Shown one piece after another: positions 25,022 through 30,134 of a stretch of 30,134 nucleotides of DNA; position 1 is the stretch's first letter, and the number at the start of each line of letters is the position of its first letter. The translations under genes and the position numbers were made by a program. The notes under the pieces were generated by a model. The model had not been told where the DNA came from, ran no database searches, and was given only the letters and a program-made list of their open reading frames with translations. The DNA is from JAHFRG01 sp041495205 (GTDB lineage: Bacteria > Pseudomonadota > Gammaproteobacteria > Burkholderiales > JAHFRG01), in contig JBGQCF010000027.1 in NCBI GenBank assembly GCA_041495205.1, positions 1 to 30,134 on the forward strand, read 5' to 3'.

Positions 25022-25028
25022 TCAAGTC

Positions 25029-26444
25029 TCAATAACGGTAATACTCAGGCTTGAACGGGCCAGCCTTGTTAACGCCGATGTACTTCGCCTGTTCTTCGGT
25101 GAGTTCAGTGAGCTTGGCGCCGACTTTCTTCAAGTGCAGCCGTGCCACTTTCTCGTCGAGATGCTTGGGCAGCACGTAGACTTTTTTTTCGTACTTCGCA
25201 CCGTGCCGCCATAACTCGATCTGCGCCATTACTTGGTTGGTAAAGGAGTTGGACATCACGAAACTGGGATGCCCGGTGGCGCATCCTAGGTTGACCAGCC
25301 GCCCCTCGGCGAGCACGATGAATCGCTTGCCGTCGGGAAAAATCACATGGTCCACCTGCGGCTTGATGTTTTCCCACTTGTATTGGCGAAGTGATGCAAT
25401 GTCGATTTCCGAATCGAAATGGCCGATGTTGCACACGATGGCGTTATGTTTCATCTTTTTCATATGTTCGAGGGTGATGACATGGTAGTTGCCGGTGGCG
25501 GTTACAAAAATATCCGCCTTGTCGGCTGCATCCTCCATGGTTACCACGCGATAGCCTTCCATCGCCGCTTGCAGCGCGCAAATGGGATCGATTTCGGTGA
25601 CCCACACTGAGGCCCCCAGGCCGCGTAAAGACTGTGCGCAACCCTTGCCGACATCGCCGTAGCCGCAGATTACCGCGATCTTGCCTGCGATCATGACGTC
25701 GGTAGCGCGCTTGATGCCGTCCACCAGCGATTCGCGGCAGCCATACAGGTTATCAAACTTGGATTTGGTTACCGAATCGTTGACGTTGATCGCGGAGAAA
25801 GGCAGCCGCCCTTCCTTCTGCAGTTGATAGAGCCGCTTGACACCGGTCGTGGTTTCTTCAGTCACCCCTTTGATGTTCGCGAGCGCTCTTCCATACCATC
25901 CCGGCTTGGCTTCCAACTGTTTTTTGATTGACGCGAACAGCGCACGCTCTTCATCGTTCTTCGGTTTGGCGATGACCGAAGAGTCTTTCTCCGCCTGTGC
26001 ACCCAATATGACGAGCAGCGTCGCGTCGCCACCGTCGTCCAAGATCATGTTGGGAAAGCCGCCATCGGCCCACTTGAAAATGCGGTGTGTGAATTCCCAA
26101 TATTCGTCCAGCGTCTCGCCCTTGTACGCGAACACCGGCGTGCCCGCAACCGCAATTGCGGCGGCCGCGTGGTCTTGGGTCGAGTAGATGTTGCAGGAAG
26201 CCCAGCGCACTTGCGCGCCCAGGGTCTTCAGGGTCTCGATCAGCACCGCTGTCTGAATGGTCATGTGCAAAGACCCTGCAATGCGCGCGTTTTCGAGCGG
26301 CTGCTGCGCACGATATTCCTCGCGCACCGCCATCAGGCCTGGCATCTCGGTTTCAGCAATGGCGATTTCCTTGCGGCCCCACGGGGCCAAGGAAATATCA
26401 GCAACCTTGTAATCTGTGAAGCCGGGATTAAGCACTGCGCTCAT
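25029..26444 (-). CDS. ahcY: S-adenosylhomocysteine hydrolase (adenosylhomocysteinase)
   Basis: Splits SAH to adenosine and homocysteine, removing a potent inhibitor of methyltransferases. 471 residues from ATG 26444, with AGGAG about 8 nt upstream. Motifs include MPGLMAVREEY, AGSLHMTIQTAVLIETL, the STQDHAAAAIA segment, the NAD-binding loop VICGYGDVGKGCA, and the C-terminal HLDEKVARLH and PFKPEYYRY end with the tyrosine that closes the NAD site. The length is that of proteobacterial enzymes carrying the 40-residue insert (seen here around AKPKNDEERALFASIKK). The open frame to 26714 runs into metK and is not the start. It lies 37 bp downstream of metK. Confidence 0.97.
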   Translation of the reverse strand: MSAVLNPGFTDYKVADISLAPWGRKEIAIAETEMPGLMAVREEYRAQQPLENARIAGSLHMTIQTAVLIETLKTLGAQVRWASCNIYSTQDHAAAAIAVAGTPVFAYKGETLDEYWEFTHRIFKWADGGFPNMILDDGGDATLLVILGAQAEKDSSVIAKPKNDEERALFASIKKQLEAKPGWYGRALANIKGVTEETTTGVKRLYQLQKEGRLPFSAINVNDSVTKSKFDNLYGCRESLVDGIKRATDVMIAGKIAVICGYGDVGKGCAQSLRGLGASVWVTEIDPICALQAAMEGYRVVTMEDAADKADIFVTATGNYHVITLEHMKKMKHNAIVCNIGHFDSEIDIASLRQYKWENIKPQVDHVIFPDGKRFIVLAEGRLVNLGCATGHPSFVMSNSFTNQVMAQIELWRHGAKYEKKVYVLPKHLDEKVARLHLKKVGAKLTELTEEQAKYIGVNKAGPFKPEYYRY

Positions 26445-26481
26445 TCTGTCTGCTCCTGAACCATACTGCCCGTACGCTCCG

Positions 26482-27663
26482 CTAAGCCACTTGGGTTTCA
26501 AGTGTGCGGCCGGCATCGGCCCGCAGCGCCTCGACCTTGTCGGTATTCTCCCAGGTGAATTCCGGTTCGTCGCGGCCGAAATGCCCGTAGGCAGCAGTCT
26601 TCTGGTAAATCGGGCGCAAAAGATCGAGCGCATGGATGATGCCTCTTGGACGCAGGTCAAAATGTGCTTGTATGAGTTTGATGATCTTGTCGTCGCTGAT
26701 TTTGCCGGTGCCAAAGGTGTTGACCGTCAGCGATACCGGACGCGCCATGCCAATTGCGTAGGCGACTTGCACCAAGCACTTGCTTGCAAGCTTTGCTGCC
26801 ACGATGTTTTTCGCCACGTAGCGGGCGGCGTAAGCGGCGGAACGGTCCACTTTGGAGGGGTCCTTGCCGGAAAACGCACCACCGCCGTGAGGCGCCGCGC
26901 CGCCATAGGTATCAACGATAATCTTCCGCCCGGTAAGTCCTGCATCACCCATCGGTCCGCCGACCACGAAGCGTCCCGTCGGGTTGACCAGATAGCGCGT
27001 GTCCTTGAGCATGGCTTTGGGCAGAACCGCGTTGATAATTTCCTCGATCACCGCTTCCGAAATCTGCTTGTGTTCGATGTCCGGCGCGTGTTGAGTGGAG
27101 AGCACCACAGTGTCGATTTGCTTGGGCTTGCCGTCAATGTAGCGGATGGTGATTTGCGATTTGGCGTCGGGCCGCAGCCATGGCAGCCGCCCGTCGCGAC
27201 GCACTTCGGCCTGGCGTTCCACCAGACGGTGCGCCAGATATATCGGCATCGGCATCAATACCGGTGTTTCGTCGCAGGCGTAGCCGAACATCAGTCCTTG
27301 GTCGCCCGCGCCCTGCTCCAGATCCAGTCCCTGGCCTTCGTTCACGCCCCGTGCTATGTCGTCGGATTGTTTGCCAAACGATGCGAGCACCGAGCAGCTG
27401 CGGTAATCGAAGCCCATTTCCGAGCTGTCGTAGCCGATGCGTTTCACCGTCTCGCGCGCCACTGCGTTGTAATCTACCATGGCGTGGGTGGTGATCTCAC
27501 CTGCCATCATCACCAGTCCGGTAGTGACCAGCGTCTCGCAAGCTACCCGCGCGCGCGCGTCCTGCGCTAAGATAGCGTCCAAAACGGCATCGGATACTTG
27601 ATCCGCGACTTTGTCCGGATGCCCTTCCGAAACGGATTCAGAAGTAAACAGGTATTCGTTCAT
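26482..27663 (-). CDS. metK: S-adenosylmethionine synthetase (methionine adenosyltransferase)
   Basis: Makes SAM from methionine and ATP. 393 residues (E. coli 384) with the signature sequences SEGHPDKVADQ, TGLVMMAGEI, GAGDQGLMFGYA and GGGAFSGKDPSKVDRSAAY. First gene of the minus-strand run metK-ahcY-metF, which together regenerates the methyl donor. It is divergent from lpxL/htrB, with 135 bp between start codons to hold both promoters; no convincing -35/-10 pair, nor any SAM or SAH riboswitch fold that I recognise, is in that gap. The ATG has no strong Shine-Dalgarno sequence (CGAGATT upstream). Confidence 0.97.
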   Translation of the reverse strand: MNEYLFTSESVSEGHPDKVADQVSDAVLDAILAQDARARVACETLVTTGLVMMAGEITTHAMVDYNAVARETVKRIGYDSSEMGFDYRSCSVLASFGKQSDDIARGVNEGQGLDLEQGAGDQGLMFGYACDETPVLMPMPIYLAHRLVERQAEVRRDGRLPWLRPDAKSQITIRYIDGKPKQIDTVVLSTQHAPDIEHKQISEAVIEEIINAVLPKAMLKDTRYLVNPTGRFVVGGPMGDAGLTGRKIIVDTYGGAAPHGGGAFSGKDPSKVDRSAAYAARYVAKNIVAAKLASKCLVQVAYAIGMARPVSLTVNTFGTGKISDDKIIKLIQAHFDLRPRGIIHALDLLRPIYQKTAAYGHFGRDEPEFTWENTDKVEALRADAGRTLETQVA

Positions 27664-27798
27664 GATAATCTCGAGATTGGGCGATAAAAAGATTGTCTAG
27701 GATAACAAATTAACCCCGATTACGAAAGCCATTTTCCCCATTAAAGCCATGTTACAACTGTTGTCATTTGAACCAGTATCCGGCCTGAGGAGGCGTGC

Positions 27799-28668
27799 AT
27801 GACGGTGCGCGCCGGCTTGGCGCTGGTGTGGCTTTTGCATTTTCTGCCCCTAGGTGTTCTGGCCAAGCTCGGCGAGTGGATAGGCATGCTGCTTTTTGTT
27901 TTGGGTCGTGAGCGCCGCGAGGTAGCGCGCACCAATTTGCGCCTGTGTTTCCCGCAATGGAGCGAAGACAAGCGGGAAACCATATTGCGCAAGCATTTCC
28001 GCGCGTTCGGCCGCAATCTGCTGGAACACGGGATTTTGTGGTGGTCATCGCGCGAGCGCATTGAAAAACTGGTGCGCATCGAAGGCCTGGAAAACTGGCA
28101 AGCGGTGCGCGACCAGCCGGTAATCTGGCTCGCGCCGCATTTCGTGGGACTGGACATGGGTGGCGTGCGCATCACCAGCGAATTTCCCCTTGTATCGATG
28201 TACAGCCGGCAGAAGAATTCGCTGGTGAACGGCCTGCTCCTGCATGGGCGTACGCGTTTCGGCACCTCGATACTGGTATCGCGGCAGGAAGGTGTCCGTC
28301 CCATCATCAACGCCCTGCGTGAGGGCGTGCCGTTTTACTATTTGCCGGACATGGATTTCGGGCCCCGTGATTCCCTGTTCGTGCCTTTTTTTGGCGTCCC
28401 CGCCGCAACCATTCCCGGATTGTCGCGGCTCGCGCGTATGACAGGAGCGAGAGTCGTGCCTTGTGTGACTCGCCAGCTTCCCGGCGCTGCGGGTTACGTG
28501 CTCAGATTTTACCCGGCGTGGGAGGATTTTCCCGGTGACAGTGTCGAAGCCGATACCCGGCGCATGAATGCCTTCATTGAAGAACGTGTGTTGGAAATAC
28601 CAGAACAGTATTTCTGGCTGCACAAGCGCTTCAAAACTCGTCCGCCGGGAGAACCGAAGCCTTATTAA
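27799..28668 (+). CDS. Lipid A biosynthesis lauroyl/myristoyl acyltransferase (LpxL/HtrB-like)
   Basis: 289 residues with an N-terminal membrane-anchoring hydrophobic segment (about 8-36). The catalytic HX4D motif is WLAPHFVGLDMG (His114, Asp119), followed by YSRQKN, GVRPIINALREG and YLPDMDFGPRDSLFVPFFG, the usual LpxL/LpxM pattern. The enzyme adds a secondary acyl chain to the Kdo-lipid A precursor on the cytoplasmic face of the inner membrane. GAGGAGG gives a strong ribosome binding site before the ATG. It is followed by a palindromic repeat that probably ends transcription, then dapF. Whether it is the lauroyl or myristoyl enzyme cannot be told. Confidence 0.93.
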   Translation: MTVRAGLALVWLLHFLPLGVLAKLGEWIGMLLFVLGRERREVARTNLRLCFPQWSEDKRETILRKHFRAFGRNLLEHGILWWSSRERIEKLVRIEGLENWQAVRDQPVIWLAPHFVGLDMGGVRITSEFPLVSMYSRQKNSLVNGLLLHGRTRFGTSILVSRQEGVRPIINALREGVPFYYLPDMDFGPRDSLFVPFFGVPAATIPGLSRLARMTGARVVPCVTRQLPGAAGYVLRFYPAWEDFPGDSVEADTRRMNAFIEERVLEIPEQYFWLHKRFKTRPPGEPKPY

Positions 28669-28701
28669 TTATTAAGTACACAGAAATAAGACTTCAAGTC
28701 G

Positions 28702-28788
28702 CAGGATTAACAGGATTTCCAGGATTTACAAGATTGAATGCTGTTAATCTTGTGGGATCTTGTCGATCCTTTCTGTTTTTTTCTTTTT
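28702..28788 (+). terminator. AT-rich palindromic repeat with T-tract, likely terminator of the acyltransferase gene
   Basis: The left arm (28702-28735) and right arm (28746-28775) form a long imperfect stem built of AGGATT-like units: AAGATT pairs with AATCTT around a 10-nt loop, and the stem continues outward with wobbles and one bulge. TTTTTTTCTTTTT follows at 28776-28788. It looks like a member of the dispersed AGGATTAACAGGATTT palindrome type, adopted as a factor-independent terminator. It starts 33 bp after the lpxL stop codon. Confidence 0.6.
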
Positions 28789-28938
28789 CAGTCCTCAAGG
28801 GCTATGGCAGACTGCGGGTACGAGGTGCGACGTGATCCCGGAGCCCCATGGCTTGGTAAACCGGTGTTTCTGTTTTCGGGACTACGAGTTATCTTCGGGA
28901 GTCAATCTGTTACGAAAATTAGGTGAACTTCTGTGATT

Positions 28939-28944
28939 TATACT
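28939..28944 (+). promoter_or_regulatory. Candidate -10 box for dapF
   Basis: TATACT, one base from TATAAT, lies 14 bp before the dapF start codon, which would give a very short leader. No good -35 box is found at 16-18 bp (the sequence there is A-rich). The 170 bp before it, from the end of the palindrome, show nothing else recognisable. Confidence 0.3.
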
Positions 28945-28958
28945 AATTTTGCAGCTAA

Positions 28959-29789
28959 ATGCTTCTAAAATTCACTAAAATGCATGGATTGGGCAACGAT
29001 TTTGTCGTGTTTGACGGGATTTCCCAGTGCGTTGCCCTGACTTCCGAGCAATGCCGCAAAATTGCCGACCGCCATTTTGGCGTGGGTTGCGACCAGATCC
29101 TGGTGGTCGAAAAAGCTATCCATGATGGTGTGGATTTCCGTTACCGCATTTTCAACGCGGATGGGGAAGAGGTGGAGCAATGCGGCAATGGCGCACGTTG
29201 CTTTGTGCGCTTCGTTCTGGACAAGGGGCTTACCCGCAAAATCGAAATACGGGTTGAAACTGCGGGCGGTATTATCGTTCCGCGCCTAGAAGCCGACCAC
29301 AGAGTAACGGTCAACATGGGAGTACCACGCTTTGAGCCTGAAGAGATTCCCTTCGAAGCAAGAAAGCGTGCACTTACTTACTTACTTCCTCTCAATAACC
29401 GGAGGGTTGAGATCAGCACGGTATCCATGGGGAACCCACATGCAGTACAGGTGGTAAAAAATGTGGATAAAGCCCCGGTGACTACCCAAGGTCCGCTGAT
29501 CGAAAAACATGCGCGCTTTCCGCAGAGGGTGAACGCCGGTTACATGCAGGTTGTAAATCGCGGCCGCATCAAGCTCAGGGTATATGAGCGTGGCGCAGGG
29601 GAAACCCTTGCCTGCGGCAGCGGTGCCTGTGCAGCAGTGGTCGCTGGAATTCAGCGTGGGCTGCTGGACAAACAGGTGGTTGTGGAAACCCGGGGAGGGG
29701 AACTTAATGTGCGTTGGGACGGCGCAGGGAAGCCGGTGTGGATGACAGGGGGCGCGGTTACCGTGTATGAGGGCACAATCGAAATATAA
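28959..29789 (+). CDS. dapF: Diaminopimelate epimerase
   Basis: Interconverts LL- and meso-diaminopimelate, for lysine and peptidoglycan synthesis. 276 residues (E. coli 274). The two catalytic cysteines are in CGNGARC (Cys75) and ACGSGACA (Cys219), with FTKMHGLGNDF at the N-terminus and MGNPHAV, GETLACGSGAC and TGGAVTVYEG further on. ATG at 28959 puts seven residues ahead of MHGLGNDF, as in betaproteobacterial homologues; there is no Shine-Dalgarno sequence. In related genomes a DUF484 gene and xerC often follow, but here a MITE begins at the base after the stop codon. Confidence 0.96.
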   Translation: MLLKFTKMHGLGNDFVVFDGISQCVALTSEQCRKIADRHFGVGCDQILVVEKAIHDGVDFRYRIFNADGEEVEQCGNGARCFVRFVLDKGLTRKIEIRVETAGGIIVPRLEADHRVTVNMGVPRFEPEEIPFEARKRALTYLLPLNNRRVEISTVSMGNPHAVQVVKNVDKAPVTTQGPLIEKHARFPQRVNAGYMQVVNRGRIKLRVYERGAGETLACGSGACAAVVAGIQRGLLDKQVVVETRGGELNVRWDGAGKPVWMTGGAVTVYEGTIEI

Positions 29790-30134
29790 GGAACCTCTGA
29801 TTAAGTCCCGCGTGGCCGCGACGGCGGCTTTCCGGGATGGAATGCGCGAAGCGAGGTGCAGCCAATGGCCACCCCCCTTGGCAAGCCGAGCGACAAAGCA
29901 GACCCGTAGGGAAAGGCGCCCCGGACTCGGACTCGCGCAGCGTGGAGCGGGAAGGGGCGCAAGCTGCCGCAAGAGGCATTGTGAAACGGGGCACTCATGC
30001 TGCCGCTCCCGCACCCCAAGCTTCGCTGACCGTGTCGCGGCAGCCGTCCCATGCGGGTTGCGGCAAACTGCGGCGTCTGCATCGTTGCGCTCCTCGGCTT
30101 CGTAGTCCAAGCTACGACCTTCGTCGCGCGCCTC
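29790..30134. mobile_element. Second MITE copy, longer and inverted, cut by the window end (copy 2)
   Basis: Begins GGAACCTCTGATTAAGTCCC directly after the dapF stop codon and matches the reverse complement of copy 1 closely from 29790 to 29904 and again from 30046 to the window end. In between, about 141 bp (29905-30045) stand where copy 1 has about 14 bp. The 6-bp stem TCGTAG/CTACGA is kept while its loop differs from copy 1 (AAG against CGG). The far terminus and the target duplication are outside the window; the left flank is ATAA, whose last three bases are the dapF stop codon. No open frame in it resembles a transposase. Confidence 0.8.

Noticed and set aside
26445..26481. Possible SAH riboswitch ahead of ahcY
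   Set aside because: Betaproteobacterial ahcY genes often have one, but the metK-ahcY gap is only 37 bp and I could not find the conserved core of that riboswitch there or in the metK 3' end.
26416..27570. 384-residue plus-strand open frame opposite metK
   Set aside because: Antisense shadow of a strongly conserved gene, with no start signal or recognised motif.
27664..27798. SAM-sensing leader before metK
   Set aside because: The 135-bp gap has no recognisable SAM riboswitch fold or motif by eye; no structure search could be run.
28738..28926. 62-residue plus-strand open frame between lpxL and dapF
   Set aside because: Begins inside the palindromic repeat, has no ribosome binding site and no recognisable features.

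Overview
The window reads as about 30 kb of core chromosome from a betaproteobacterium. The basis is the combination of dapF, an LpxL/HtrB-type acyltransferase divergent from metK, then ahcY and metF, together with E. coli-length ArgA, IlvA, Cca, Slt and RpiA homologues, moderately high GC and dense gene packing. I cannot assign a genus. No rRNA, tRNA, CRISPR array, phage or intact transposase gene was seen.

Layout. 1-5090: a small exported Cys/His-containing protein (minus), argA, a membrane PAS-PAS-GGDEF-EAL protein and yggX. 5044-6041: rpiA (minus), bracketed by a 45-bp relic and a complete 275-bp copy of a small IS5-like inverted-repeat element (MITE). 6172-8339: ilvA, overlapping tail-to-tail with 5-formyl-THF cyclo-ligase (minus). 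8411-13151: slt, an NDUFA9-like NAD(P)-binding protein, cca, and a four-EF-hand exported protein ending in a strong terminator. 13223-16746: a GST, a diheme cytochrome c (minus), divergent from a mercuric-reductase-like flavoprotein, then a Dph6-like PP-loop ATPase. 16792-20079: a MidA/NDUFAF7-type methyltransferase (minus), divergent from a translationally coupled pteridine reductase/TtcA-like pair, then a small exported SnoaL-like protein.

20188-27663 is one long minus-strand gene run: metK, ahcY, metF, CHASE2-adenylate cyclase, SH3-domain protein, M48 metalloprotease and an unrecognised protein with transglutaminase-like Cys/His motifs. The first three genes form the methyl cycle (SAM synthesis, SAH hydrolysis, methyl-THF supply). 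The last four look like an envelope/signalling unit placed 10 bp behind metF. A long palindromic repeat sits between ahcY and metF and ends 4 nt before the metF start codon, so it could control translation of metF. Divergent from metK lie lpxL/htrB, a palindromic repeat that looks like a terminator, and dapF. A second, longer MITE copy begins at the base after the dapF stop codon and runs off the window.

The genes are mostly housekeeping. The less ordinary features are the MITE family around rpiA and dapF, the palindrome ahead of metF, and the cyclase-SH3-M48-transglutaminase-like unit attached to the methyl-cycle operon.
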